Shown here: positions 1 through 7,725 of the stretch, one piece after another | How the letters are laid out: every line of letters starts with the position of its first letter | Position numbering within the stretch: the first letter of the stretch is position 1 | DNA from: a virus | IMG/VR virus record: IMGVR_UViG_3300006736_000048 | Coordinates: 1-32,214 of that record | Strand: one strand, 5' to 3' | Length of the DNA stretch: 32,214 nt | Position numbers and translations under genes: made by a program | The notes under the pieces: generated by a model | Told to the model about the DNA's origin: nothing | Databases searched by the model: none | Seen by the model: only the letters and a program-made list of their open reading frames with translations

Positions 1-1596
1 GCTATTACGGCTGCGCCAACCTATGCGAGTGGAACTCTCATGAACCCGTCTGGTGCTGCGGCAACAGAAGGCTGGGCATTGCACGTTGCTGATGGGTGGT
101 CATACTTCGGGGATGATGTTGCGATAGCCCCAACTGCCAAGTTGTTCCTTGACGGCGGTGGCGACACTTACATTTCTGAATCAGCAGCAGATGTCCTTGA
201 CATTTATGTCGGGGGCGTCAACTTCATGGAGTTTACGGAAGCTGCCAGTGACGGTCTAATTTTCAACCCAGACTCCAACGATATCGACTTCACCATCAAA
301 AATTCAACGGGTGGAACGTCGTTCCATGTAAACGGCTTAAACTCCGGGGTGGTTGTTTCAGCTACCGGCAAGTTGTACCTAGACGGTGGAACCGACACCT
401 ACATCTACGAGGAGTCTGCTGATGACCTGCACGTGGTAGTGGGCGGGCGTGCGCTAATCCAGATAGACGAGAACATCAACGCTGCTGATGGTTCGATGGC
501 GTTCGGTACTGCTGCTGCCCCAAACGAAAATAACTTCTTCCGCATCGTTCCATCAGCCGTGACGCTAAATGCAGCACAAGGCGTTTATAACATTGCGCAG
601 GTTGAGAGTGGAACGATCACGACTGCTGGGGCATCGGAGGTTTACTCAACCATCACCGGGGTTCGTATTCAAACATTCGGGATTACTCTGGGTTCAGGAG
701 ACTCGGCAACTGTTGCGGCAGGGCTGTATGTTGACGCTCCAACCGGAGCCACAACCAACGCTGCGATTTACGTGGCGAGTGGTGACATTATCACGGCAGG
801 TGGCGGTAATTGGGGAATCGGAACCTCTACACCGTTGTCACTTAGAGGTGGCGGGGCGTTCAATACGGATAACACTGATGTTTGGGCGTTCCACGCTACT
901 GCGGGTGATACCGCTGCGATGGTTATTTCAGCAGACGGTGCAGCAGGGTCTGCTGTTCGACTCATCTTTGAGCAAACAACTGCTGCCAACGATGCGGAAG
1001 CCGCCGACATTCTCTGGCACTCGGACGTTCTTAGCTTCGGCTTGGTGGACGAAGATGACCTGTCCCGCACAGAGAAATTTGGAATAGCAACTGATGGTGC
1101 GTTTGTTCCTGCAACAAAGCAATTCAATTTTGATGGCGAGGCTGGCGACACCTACATCTACGAGGAATCAGACGATGACTTGCACATAGTTGTGGGTGGC
1201 GTTGCGATGATTGAACTTGACCAAGATGGTCCGATTACTAGGCTGAAGGGTCCGGTGGAAATCAGAAATATTGCCGGGGATGCGAACTCTGCGTTCAAGC
1301 AATCAACAGGCAACATTCAAGGAACAACAACAACTCCTGTTAATCTTGGTCCAGATTTCGGTGGGACTTCCGGTGATACAGGGTTCATATACGTGAACAA
1401 CATACGAATGGACACTGGATATTGGGGTAATGGAGACTTGCTATTTGTTCACGATAATCAAGTAGTGCTGATCGCCACAGTTGGTGACGGAAAAACAACA
1501 ACCTATGCAATGTCTGGTGGGCAGGTAACTATCGCTTTTTCATCAGGCACATGGGACACAAACTGGTTCGTAATAGACCCGGCAGACCCGAATTAG
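1..1596 (+). CDS. Phage tail/fibre-like structural protein with internal repeats (5' partial)
   Basis: The reading frame is open from base 1, so the gene very probably begins before the window; the first internal ATG is at 40. About 531 residues are visible. Counting from that ATG, three copies of a roughly 32-residue repeat occur at residues 34-65, 111-142 and 360-393. Each runs xLxLDGGxDTYIYEES, then DDLHxVVGG, then a hydrophobic strand. The sequence between is rich in Gly, Thr, Ala and Asp, as in beta-rich phage fibre and appendage proteins. It contains no enzymatic motif. It is followed by tail genes, so a virion appendage role is inferred from composition and position; the exact family is not recognised. 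Confidence 0.7.
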   Translation, partial: AITAAPTYASGTLMNPSGAAATEGWALHVADGWSYFGDDVAIAPTAKLFLDGGGDTYISESAADVLDIYVGGVNFMEFTEAASDGLIFNPDSNDIDFTIKNSTGGTSFHVNGLNSGVVVSATGKLYLDGGTDTYIYEESADDLHVVVGGRALIQIDENINAADGSMAFGTAAAPNENNFFRIVPSAVTLNAAQGVYNIAQVESGTITTAGASEVYSTITGVRIQTFGITLGSGDSATVAAGLYVDAPTGATTNAAIYVASGDIITAGGGNWGIGTSTPLSLRGGGAFNTDNTDVWAFHATAGDTAAMVISADGAAGSAVRLIFEQTTAANDAEAADILWHSDVLSFGLVDEDDLSRTEKFGIATDGAFVPATKQFNFDGEAGDTYIYEESDDDLHIVVGGVAMIELDQDGPITRLKGPVEIRNIAGDANSAFKQSTGNIQGTTTTPVNLGPDFGGTSGDTGFIYVNNIRMDTGYWGNGDLLFVHDNQVVLIATVGDGKTTTYAMSGGQVTIAFSSGTWDTNWFVIDPADPN

Positions 1597-1611
1597 AATA
1601 GGAAAATAATT

Positions 1612-1833
1612 ATGACAACAGCAGCGCAAATGAAAACGGCACTCGGACTAACCGATAGCCAACTCACGAAGGTCACAGCGTACCTTGACCGTGTGTCTCC
1701 CAAGACGGAAGCAAACGGTGCAACGGCGCGGGCTAACACGGTGGACGATTTCAAAGACCACATCGTGAGCCACTACACGAGTCTGGTACAGTCGGACTTA
1801 AAGCAGCAGGTTGCTGCACCGGCTTTCGATTAA
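1612..1833 (+). CDS. Small hypothetical protein in tail module
   Basis: A 73-residue protein starting at an ATG preceded by AGGAAAATAATT, 15 bases after the fibre-like gene. It looks like a small helical protein (AAQMKTALGLTDSQLTKVTAYLD, with a later DDFKDHIVSHYTSLVQSD stretch) and has no Cys, signal peptide or membrane segment. It sits inside the tail operon between a fibre-like gene and another small gene, so a tail-assembly or accessory role is possible. The family is not recognised. Confidence 0.6.
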   Translation: MTTAAQMKTALGLTDSQLTKVTAYLDRVSPKTEANGATARANTVDDFKDHIVSHYTSLVQSDLKQQVAAPAFD

Positions 1834-1843
1834 GAGGAACAGT

Positions 1844-2185
1844 ATGAAGTACGTGAAGATTGAAGAAATCAAGGGCTACGAGGACACCCGGATAAACATC
1901 GGCACAGCCGAAGCAGAGGAGATGCTGGACTCAAAGTCAGCACTCAGGATGTTTGCGGTGAACTCGGAGCCGGGTGAGGACGTTGAGGCGTGGGTGAAGG
2001 TACAGAAGGTCATCGAGAGCATCGGCAGGGCGAACGGCTACATCGAAGTCGAGGACGATCATTGGGCGCAAGCGATGAAGAACAAGAGGAAGATCGCTGC
2101 AACCGTATTTGGGATTAACAGCCCGCAGATATTGTCGAACTTCGATGCGCTTGTATCTGACGAAGAACCAGAAGCGATTGACTGA
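1844..2185 (+). CDS. Small hypothetical protein in tail module
   Basis: A 113-residue acidic protein. I chose the ATG at 1844 because it is preceded by TAAGAGGAACAGT, a good ribosome-binding site. The frame can be extended to a TTG at 1811, but that would overlap the previous gene. Its stop overlaps the next start (TGATG), so the two are probably translationally coupled. It has no recognisable domain. It could be a tail-assembly protein acting with the large downstream tail gene; this is inferred from position only. Confidence 0.6.
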   Translation: MKYVKIEEIKGYEDTRINIGTAEAEEMLDSKSALRMFAVNSEPGEDVEAWVKVQKVIESIGRANGYIEVEDDHWAQAMKNKRKIAATVFGINSPQILSNFDALVSDEEPEAID

Positions 2186-3771
2186 TGGTCGTTTATGATG
2201 CCGTCCTTGATTACGATGCCCCGCGTGGTTGGGACGGCTTCCCTCTTGGATTCGGTCGCTACGTCGTGCGGGTCGATTGGAACAACGATGGTGATTTCAC
2301 CGACACATATGATGAAATAACCGACGATGTTTTAGAAGTCACTTGCAAGCAGGGACGCAACTTTGCTTCACAGCTAACCGGCAAGGCTGTCGCTGGTACT
2401 TTGGAAGTTAAGCTGAAGAACAATACCGGCAAGTATTCGCCATTCAATACCAGCAGCGTTCTGACCGGCAGCCTGTTCCCGAACCGCAGAATCGAGATCG
2501 CAACTGATCTGCCAACGGCTACAACAATCTGGTCGGGCTACATCGAGAATATCCAGCCGTCAGTGACGAAGGGTGCGTATACGTCGGCGACGATAAGGGC
2601 ACTCGGTATCTTCAAGAAGTTTGCGACCACTGATGCACGCGTAACGATGCAGACTTCTAGGACTACTGGTGCAGCCATAGGCGACGTTCTCGACGCTGTT
2701 AGTTGGTCAGCCCCGCTCCGCAGTATCGACACCGGGCAGACAACAATGACGAGGTTCTTCGGTAGCGGTAAGGCACTCGATTTAATGCGGCAAGTTGAAT
2801 CAACTGAGTCGGGATTCCTGCGCGAAACAAAAGACGGCAAAGTTGCATTTGAGGATAGATACCACCGGCTGAACACAGCAGCTTCTACAACGTCACAGGC
2901 GACCTTCGCAGACGATGGAACCGGATACAGTTATATGGCTATCCAGCAAGAAGATGCGATGGGTCTTTTGTACAACGAGTTCCTGTGTCCGGTATCGACA
3001 TATTCGACTGGCAGCGTCACGACGTTGTGGACGCACCCGCTCGCTGATACGGCTGGCAACGCTCCGACATTACAAGCTGGCGAGGTCATAACGATTCTTG
3101 CGGAGTATCCGAACCCCGATACGGCAAACGGGGCTGTGGGGGTCAATGCTTGGACAACCCCGGCAGCGACAACAGATTATCTAGCCAATGCTGCGACTGG
3201 CGGCGGGGGAACTAACTACACATCGAGCCTCGGAATCTCTACGGTCAAGACTGCGAACACCATGCAGATTCAAGTCACGAACAACGCTGCGGTTACTGTT
3301 CACCTGACCAAGTTCCAAGCAAGAGGAACGGCTGTGACTGTATCAAATCCTGCAACGGTCTTGGCGAACGACTCAGCAAGTCAGACTGCTTACGGAGTAC
3401 GTTCGTACCCACGCAGCAGCGAGGCGAAATGGGTTCCGACGCAACAGGAAGCAAAGTCGTGGTCGTTGCAGAATCTTGGAGCGCATAAGCAACCGACTCC
3501 AGTTATCAATATTTCATATTCTGCGAACCAGAGCGGGGCGGTTCTGGCGAAGGCTCTGGCTCTTGATGTTTCCGACCGGGTGACTGTCAAAGCATCAGCG
3601 AACGCTAAACTTGGGTTGGATCGAGATTTCTATATTGAATCTGTAACGCACCAGATCAAAGCAGGTGGAACGCACCAGACCAGTTATTCACTCAGTGACA
3701 CGGCTGGCTTCGCTGGCTTCTGGGTGGTCGGGACTTCGGAACTTGGATTAGCGACAAGGTTGACCTACTAA
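2185..3771 (+). CDS. Minor tail protein
   Basis: A 528-residue protein. The N-terminal part reads VRVDWNNDGDFTD, then CKQGRNFASQLTGKAVAGTLEVKLKN and NTGKYSPFN. This is the signature start of a minor tail protein family common in siphophages, especially of actinobacteria. The Asp/Asn-rich VDWNNDGDFTD segment resembles a calcium-binding loop. The middle and C-terminal parts are beta-rich (for example residues 380-420 and the final DRDFYIESVTHQI stretch, which resembles baseplate hub or tail-tip folds). It overlaps the preceding and following genes by one base each. Placement directly before fibre-like genes supports a distal tail or baseplate component. The exact position in the tail is not certain. 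Confidence 0.72.
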   Translation: MVVYDAVLDYDAPRGWDGFPLGFGRYVVRVDWNNDGDFTDTYDEITDDVLEVTCKQGRNFASQLTGKAVAGTLEVKLKNNTGKYSPFNTSSVLTGSLFPNRRIEIATDLPTATTIWSGYIENIQPSVTKGAYTSATIRALGIFKKFATTDARVTMQTSRTTGAAIGDVLDAVSWSAPLRSIDTGQTTMTRFFGSGKALDLMRQVESTESGFLRETKDGKVAFEDRYHRLNTAASTTSQATFADDGTGYSYMAIQQEDAMGLLYNEFLCPVSTYSTGSVTTLWTHPLADTAGNAPTLQAGEVITILAEYPNPDTANGAVGVNAWTTPAATTDYLANAATGGGGTNYTSSLGISTVKTANTMQIQVTNNAAVTVHLTKFQARGTAVTVSNPATVLANDSASQTAYGVRSYPRSSEAKWVPTQQEAKSWSLQNLGAHKQPTPVINISYSANQSGAVLAKALALDVSDRVTVKASANAKLGLDRDFYIESVTHQIKAGGTHQTSYSLSDTAGFAGFWVVGTSELGLATRLTY

Positions 3772-4064
3772 TGGCATGGACAACTCCGGGAACATATCAA
3801 ACAGGCGATCTTGTTGATGACGATAATCTGAACGCTCAGATCAAAGGCAACCTCGACGTTCTAACCTCACACGCCCACACGGGGGCTGCTGGTAACGGAG
3901 CGGCTGCACTGGGTGCATTGAACACACTTACCGAGGCAAGTATCTCGGAGCCGTCTACGCCTTCCTCGAACAATATTATATTGTGGGTTGATGGCACGAC
4001 ACTGAAGGTCAAGAATTCAGCGGGAACAGTAACGGCGATTAGTCTGGAAGGACACGCGCACTGA
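3771..4064 (+). CDS. Short tail-fibre-like protein, paralogue 1
   Basis: A 97-residue protein whose N-terminus (MAWTTPGTYQTGDLVDDDNLN) is paralogous to the next gene (MAWTTPKTWADGDIPDADDLN). Both then carry HAHTGAAG/HAHSGAAG motifs and end a shared module with GHAH/GHTH. His-x-His motifs of this kind bind metal in trimeric phage fibre tips. This copy ends right at its second His motif, so it equals the N-terminal 100 residues of its larger neighbour. It overlaps both neighbours by one base. A tail fibre or tip role is inferred from composition and position. Confidence 0.65.
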   Translation: MAWTTPGTYQTGDLVDDDNLNAQIKGNLDVLTSHAHTGAAGNGAAALGALNTLTEASISEPSTPSSNNIILWVDGTTLKVKNSAGTVTAISLEGHAH

Positions 4065-4819
4065 TGGCATGGACAACTCCGAAAACGTGGGCAGACGGTG
4101 ACATTCCTGACGCTGACGATTTGAATACGCATATCAGGGATAACATGAATGTCCTTTCCACTCATGCACATTCTGGTGCTGCTGGCGATGGCTCTGCTGC
4201 ACTTGCTCCCATTTCAACAGTTACGTTCGCAGATCAGGGCAGCACTCCGTCGGCTCCGGGGTCGAGCAAAGTAAATATCTTCAGCGAATCTGAAACGCTA
4301 AAAGTTCGGGAAGGTGCTTCAGGCGCAGCGGTCACAATATCATTAGTTGGACACACTCACATTATTGCGGATCAACAACAGGGCGAGCAGCAGCGAATTG
4401 AAAGTGATGAGGCAGGGTTAGAAGCTGCGTTGGACGGCGACGAAGGCGGAGGCAACCCTGTTGCCTACGGCACGATTCCAAACAAGTCTCACACAATGAC
4501 ACCCACGGCTGGTAATTCTGTTGTGACAAGCGGATTCAATGTGTTCTGGGGGCAAGACTCGGACTCAAACGGTACAGCGAATGTGACTGGTTACGTGAAG
4601 CTGACACGCGCCGGTGCTCAAGTTAAAGAATCAAGCAACATTGTTTCTTCATCGACTACGAATTACATATTTGCGGGGAGTGTTCAAAGTACCTATGTAG
4701 ACACCGACGAGGCAGCGAGTTCGACTGCGTATGGGGCTGAATTCAAGGTGGCTCGGAATAGTGGCGATGGCAGCCATTGTGCGGGAAGCGGTGTAACTGC
4801 CGTAGAGGTAGGGTTCTAA
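4064..4819 (+). CDS. Tail-fibre-like protein, paralogue 2
   Basis: A 251-residue protein made of the same roughly 100-residue module as the preceding gene (MAWTTP start, HAHSGAAGDG, GHTH) plus a C-terminal extension of about 150 residues. That extension is rich in Ser, Thr, Asn and Gly, ends with a small Cys-containing segment (HCAGSGV) and is predicted to be mostly beta. It would suit a receptor-binding tip, but no family is recognised. The first 18 bases of the two paralogues are identical, pointing to a recent or constrained tandem duplication. It overlaps the following gene by one base (TAATG). Confidence 0.65.
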   Translation: MAWTTPKTWADGDIPDADDLNTHIRDNMNVLSTHAHSGAAGDGSAALAPISTVTFADQGSTPSAPGSSKVNIFSESETLKVREGASGAAVTISLVGHTHIIADQQQGEQQRIESDEAGLEAALDGDEGGGNPVAYGTIPNKSHTMTPTAGNSVVTSGFNVFWGQDSDSNGTANVTGYVKLTRAGAQVKESSNIVSSSTTNYIFAGSVQSTYVDTDEAASSTAYGAEFKVARNSGDGSHCAGSGVTAVEVGF

Positions 4820-5226
4820 TGATTAAGAAAACGGTCACTTTACCCATAACCGGCGAGGCAGTGCGCGTCATACTACGCAGCGACGGGACGCGTTTAGCGG
4901 AAGGAAGCGTGGTTCCGTTAGGTATGAGCGAACTGTTTGGTCTTGTAGGAAGTTCTCCGAAAAGCCTGTGCGAGATTACCGTACTAGACCACGACATTGA
5001 TAATTCAGAAGCCACCGTCTTGATTGAATATGAAGATGCAAGCTGGCAATCTAACCTTGATGCGTATTTTGCGAGTAAAGATACAGCCACCAAAATACGT
5101 GATGATTCCGATTATCTAACCGAGGCGAGCGATGGAAGCGGTTTGACCGGTGAAATAGTTCGTGGCGGTAGCAGGAAAGACGTTTCCTTGCGAATGAAAT
5201 TAGTTACTAAGGCTGAAGGATTCTAA
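4819..5226 (+). CDS. Hypothetical protein in tail module
   Basis: A 135-residue protein. The ATG at 4819 overlaps the previous stop (TAATG), which is the prevailing junction style here; a longer in-frame start at 4777 would overlap the fibre gene. The N-terminal strand-rich portion (KKTVTLPITGEAVRVILRSDGTRLAEG) could be a small beta domain. No motif identifies it. Its position after the fibre genes suggests a tail accessory or fibre-assembly role, but this is only positional. Confidence 0.55.
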   Translation: MIKKTVTLPITGEAVRVILRSDGTRLAEGSVVPLGMSELFGLVGSSPKSLCEITVLDHDIDNSEATVLIEYEDASWQSNLDAYFASKDTATKIRDDSDYLTEASDGSGLTGEIVRGGSRKDVSLRMKLVTKAEGF

Positions 5227-5642
5227 TGTACGAGTATGCAGCCAAGCTGGTTCGGATTATCGACGGCGACACATTCGTTGCAGAATTAGACCTCGGCTTC
5301 AAAACGCATAAGATCGAAACCGTCCGCATGTCAGGCATAAACACGCCTGAGAGCCGCACACGCGACTTAGAGGAGAAGCGTCACGGGTTAGCCGCTAAGA
5401 AGTTCCTCGGAGCGTTACTGGTGGGAACCGAGAAGCTGGTTATCACTGTCAAGGACATTGGAAAGTTCGGGCGTGCGCTTGGTGTCGTTTACGCTGACGG
5501 TCTGAATATCAACTTTGAGTTGATCGACAAAGGTTATGCGTATCCGTACACCGGCGAAAAGAAAATGACGTACCAAGAAATGTTGGTTCGATACGCTGCG
5601 ATGAACGATGTATACAAGGAACTTGAAAAGGGAACTTCGTGA
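5226..5642 (+). CDS. Staphylococcal-nuclease-like (SNase/thermonuclease) protein
   Basis: A 138-residue single-domain protein with the SNase OB-fold pattern. IIDGDTF at residues 11-17 supplies the calcium-binding Asp. VRMSGINTPE at 33-42 and GKFGRALG at 79-86 match the catalytic Arg35/Glu43/Arg87 of S. aureus nuclease as Arg34, Glu42 and Arg83. The NFELIDKGYAYPY segment at 96-108 matches the conserved C-terminal helix. The calcium ligand Asp40 is replaced by Asn39, as in many homologues. The family hydrolyses DNA and RNA with calcium. No signal peptide is visible. It sits between tail and holin-like genes, so it might act on host DNA late in infection, at DNA entry, or in nucleotide recycling. 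Confidence 0.85.
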   Translation: MYEYAAKLVRIIDGDTFVAELDLGFKTHKIETVRMSGINTPESRTRDLEEKRHGLAAKKFLGALLVGTEKLVITVKDIGKFGRALGVVYADGLNINFELIDKGYAYPYTGEKKMTYQEMLVRYAAMNDVYKELEKGTS

Positions 5643-6748
5643 TGATTCGTAAGCTGCTCCGGGTTCTGCTCTGGTTGCCCTTGCTCGCTCGCCCTGCATT
5701 TACAGGCAGCGTGAAGCTAGGTCGCAAGGCACTTAAGGCTGCGCTCTGGCTTCCGCTGCTTGTTCTTAGGGCATTGCGTGCGGTCTGCTACGGCATAGTA
5801 GCCACACCGGGAGCCATAGGGCGTTCGCCTATGCGCTTGTACCGCAAGGCGGCTGTGTGGCGTGACTGGCTGCTTGCAAAGATAGATTACTTGCAGGGTG
5901 AGTCGGACAAGTGGCGCAGGACATTCACGACCTTGAAGGCTCCATATTCTTTTCTTCGTGCAATGGGGTTTAGCCCTCAAATGGCGTTTGGCTTACTGGC
6001 TGTCGGCTCGACTGCCGCTACGGGGGTCGTGGTGAACGAAGCGATGAAACCACCGTCCTTCGCGGCTGGCGACCCCGGCATTTACAACGCACCGACAGAC
6101 TCGCCCGTTTTCAGTAGCGATGAGTTTAATACGTTGCGCCTAGATTTAGGGACAACCCCGATTGGGGTAGTTGAAATCTCAGATATTACTGTTGGAACCG
6201 CATACGCTAACTCTGCTTTGCCATCAGGCGAAACTAAGCCAGTAATAGTAGGTGGTTTGCCAACAGTTGCTGACCCCGCTTTCGCGGAAACATTCCTTGA
6301 GGTCGGGCATATGACCGTAGACCGCTGGCGATGTGATACTTTGACTCTGACGAACATTGAAGCGCATGAACTAATTGTCAGGGACAACGCCAGTGATGGG
6401 CAGTCGATAGCTGCTGTTGCAGGCACGCCAAGAGATCGTGCAATCTCCGGTGGTAACAGAGCAGACGATATGCTGACTTCTGGCGGCTACTACGACCAAG
6501 TGAAAATCACAGCAGCAACCACAAACGTAAACGGCAAGGTTGACAGGCTGATACTCAGCAACCTTTATACGAAGGGTGGCGCGTGTGTCTTAGACAGAAT
6601 TAAGGCTGGTACTTTGGAAGTAATACTTAACGAAGTTGGTCTTGGTAACGGCTTTGCAACTAAGGAATTTACAATCGCAACGAGTGTTATCTATAAAACA
6701 TTTGTGAACGAAGATAATGTTGAAGTCAGCATTTCACCACCAAGCTAA
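5642..6748 (+). CDS. Membrane-associated protein of unknown function
   Basis: A 368-residue protein; the ATG at 5642 overlaps the nuclease stop (TGATG), with an in-frame GTG one codon earlier. The first 80 residues are strongly basic and hydrophobic, with repeated LLWLPLL and LWLPLLVLRAL stretches, and another hydrophobic segment lies near residues 115-135 (MAFGLLAVGSTAATGVVV). The remainder is beta-rich with a long Ser/Thr/Gly pattern (TLTLTNIEAHELIV, VKITAATTNVNGKVDRLIL) typical of structural proteins. It could be a membrane-anchored virion or lysis-region protein; no family is recognised. It overlaps the following holin-like gene by one base. Confidence 0.55.
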   Translation: MIRKLLRVLLWLPLLARPAFTGSVKLGRKALKAALWLPLLVLRALRAVCYGIVATPGAIGRSPMRLYRKAAVWRDWLLAKIDYLQGESDKWRRTFTTLKAPYSFLRAMGFSPQMAFGLLAVGSTAATGVVVNEAMKPPSFAAGDPGIYNAPTDSPVFSSDEFNTLRLDLGTTPIGVVEISDITVGTAYANSALPSGETKPVIVGGLPTVADPAFAETFLEVGHMTVDRWRCDTLTLTNIEAHELIVRDNASDGQSIAAVAGTPRDRAISGGNRADDMLTSGGYYDQVKITAATTNVNGKVDRLILSNLYTKGGACVLDRIKAGTLEVILNEVGLGNGFATKEFTIATSVIYKTFVNEDNVEVSISPPS

Positions 6749-7032
6749 TGATTGATTACTGGCGGTGGACTGCCCTGATTACCTATCTGGTGATCTGCGT
6801 TTACGATTTCATCGTCGTGCCTGTCTGGTACGGGCTGTCGAGAGTGGGATTAGATGTAGACGGCTACATGGCAAATCTGCAACTTATCGACGATCCGTTG
6901 GTACAAATGGAATACCTGAAGAAATTAGTGAGTCAGCATGAGCCGTTCACGCTCAAGGGTGGCGGCTTGTTCCACCTTGCTTTCGGAGCGTTGCTCACCG
7001 GGTCAACGCTAGGTAACAAGAAGGGCAAATAG
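6748..7032 (+). CDS. Holin-like protein (GTA/3TM holin type)
   Basis: A 94-residue protein. The N-terminal DYWRWTALITYLVICVYDFI forms a transmembrane segment that continues into a VVPVW turn. The C-terminal PFTLKGGGLFHLAFGALLTG is a second hydrophobic segment followed by a basic tail (GNKKGK). This arrangement (W-R near the start, D-F-x-x-x-P after the first helix, LTLxGGGLFHxAxGAxL near the end) is what I know from small phage holins of the three-transmembrane type, which form lesions in the inner membrane to release endolysin. No endolysin gene is visible in the window. Overlaps and position after the nuclease gene fit a late lysis cluster. Confidence 0.65.
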   Translation: MIDYWRWTALITYLVICVYDFIVVPVWYGLSRVGLDVDGYMANLQLIDDPLVQMEYLKKLVSQHEPFTLKGGGLFHLAFGALLTGSTLGNKKGK

Positions 7033-7034
7033 AA

Positions 7035-7187
7035 ATGATTGGCAAGATACGACCGCAGATATTCCTAGCCATTCTGGTGTTGGGAATCTTGGCTGCTTTT
7101 GGAGCAACAAATGAGATGCCAGAGATTGCAACCGGAACCATCGGCGGCATCATTGCGCTAGGCATGAAAGTGCTTGAAGCTGAATAA
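7035..7187 (+). CDS. 50-residue two-segment membrane peptide, possible second holin/antiholin
   Basis: A short gene starting two bases after the holin-like stop, with ATG at 7035. It encodes 50 residues: MIGKIRPQIFLAILVLGILA begins a first transmembrane helix, and GTIGGIIALGMKVLE forms a second hydrophobic segment ending in acidic LEAE. Two hydrophobic segments joined by a short TNEMPEIA loop fit class II holins or antiholins. Small IRPQ-type membrane proteins next to holins are familiar from marine phages, which supports a lysis role. I have not verified a family by search. Confidence 0.6.
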   Translation: MIGKIRPQIFLAILVLGILAAFGATNEMPEIATGTIGGIIALGMKVLEAE

Positions 7188-7207
7188 GTCTCGCGCGTTA
7201 AACTTTA

Positions 7208-7273
7208 AGTAACTTAGTTATTAAGTAACTGAATATATTAAATTAATAAGAGTTACTTAGTTGCTTAGTTACT
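7208..7273. repeat. Inverted array of 8-bp AGTTACTT-type repeats, locus R1
   Basis: Three units of AGTAACTT/AGTTATTA type at 7208-7230 face three units of AGTTACTT/AGTTGCTT type at 7251-7273, each with an exact 8-bp period. They are separated by a 20-bp AT-only core except for one G at each end (GAATATATTAAATTAATAAG, 7231-7250). The two 23-bp arms are inverted repeats of each other. The whole lies in the gap between the 50-residue membrane gene and the next small gene. Such iteron-like arrays around an AT-rich core are seen at replication origins and at cooperative repressor sites. A related array occurs at 19393-19493. Confidence 0.75.
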
Positions 7274-7284
7274 AGAATGAAAAA

Positions 7285-7512
7285 ATGAGAAAAATACTAG
7301 AAATATTAACCGGATTTTTGCCACCGAAAATTCGGATACCGCTGGAGTTCAGCCGAAAGATTTTCGCCAACCTCGACACGGCGACGGAGCGCAGGGAAAC
7401 AATGGACTTCATTAACGAAGTATTGATTGATGGGACAGTCACAACTTCGGAGTGGAAAGAACTGGGCGGCTTGTTGGGGATTACGAGGGCAAACGGCAAG
7501 CGCAAGAAGTAG
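7285..7512 (+). CDS. Small hypothetical protein
   Basis: A 75-residue basic protein (MRKILEILTGFLPPKIRIP start). The second half reads MDFINEVLIDGTVTTSEWKELGGLLGI, a short helical motif of the type 'DGxVTxxEWxxLGxxLGI' that I know from small proteins near phage lysis genes. It is preceded by an AT-rich leader (GAATGAAAAA) rather than the AAAAGGAACC site used further on. It ends with a basic NGKRKK tail, is the last gene of the late cluster, and is followed by a terminator. Function unknown. Confidence 0.55.
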   Translation: MRKILEILTGFLPPKIRIPLEFSRKIFANLDTATERRETMDFINEVLIDGTVTTSEWKELGGLLGITRANGKRKK

Positions 7513-7556
7513 CCTCTGGTGGTATGATTGGTGCGACCGTCTTGTCACGGAATCTC

Positions 7557-7580
7557 CTGCGCGGTTTGGTCGCTGTGCAG
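7557..7580 (+). other. Hairpin with TTTGGTCG loop, copy 1
   Basis: CTGCGCGG (7557-7564) pairs with CTGTGCAG (7573-7580), with two G-U pairs, and encloses the loop TTTGGTCG. The same 8-base loop is enclosed by a different 10-bp stem at 17726-17753. Same loop with different compensating stems suggests selection for an RNA structure or for a loop-binding partner. It lies just before a terminator. Confidence 0.5.
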
Positions 7581-7607
7581 TCGAGAGACATTTTGGTTCC
7601 TTTTGTT

Positions 7608-7639
7608 CAGCCTCGGCAGAAATGTCGGGGCTGATTTTT
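7608..7639 (+). terminator. Rho-independent terminator closing the late/lysis cluster
   Basis: CAGCCTCGGCA (7608-7618) pairs over 11 bp, with two G-U pairs, with TGTCGGGGCTG (7623-7633) around a GAAA tetraloop, and is followed by ATTTTT. This is a textbook intrinsic terminator. It ends transcription coming from the tail and lysis genes just upstream of the first TTGACA promoter of the early region. The sequence GGTTCCTTTT at 7595-7604, exactly complementary to the phage's ribosome-binding site, lies immediately upstream. Confidence 0.85.
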
Positions 7640-7659
7640 GTAATGCGTCGCTCTAGGTG

Positions 7660-7689
7660 TTGACAATAGAAATGGAACCGTAGTAAGGT
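7660..7689 (+). promoter_or_regulatory. Sigma-70-type promoter P1
   Basis: A perfect -35 box TTGACA at 7660-7665 lies inside the conserved block TAGGTGTTGACAATAG that recurs at 13850, 15260 and 17791. The -10 region is weaker: TAAGGT begins 18 bases after the -35 box, or TAGTAA 15 bases after. It follows the terminator at 7608-7639 and precedes the gene at 7726 with a short leader, so it is likely to start the early transcript. Confidence 0.7.
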
Positions 7690-7725
7690 TGACCTAGTTA
7701 CGAAACCAGATAAGGAACCAAGACC

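Noticed and set aside
7208-7273. CRISPR-like array.
   Set aside because: The units are 8 bp, directly adjacent and inverted around a core, without spacers; this is an iteron-type layout.
7524-7634. A short + strand frame (starting MIGATVLSRN) spanning the TTTGGTCG hairpin and terminator.
   Set aside because: It overlaps a terminator with a U-tract, and the similar site at 17726 uses a different frame, so the conservation is at RNA or DNA level.
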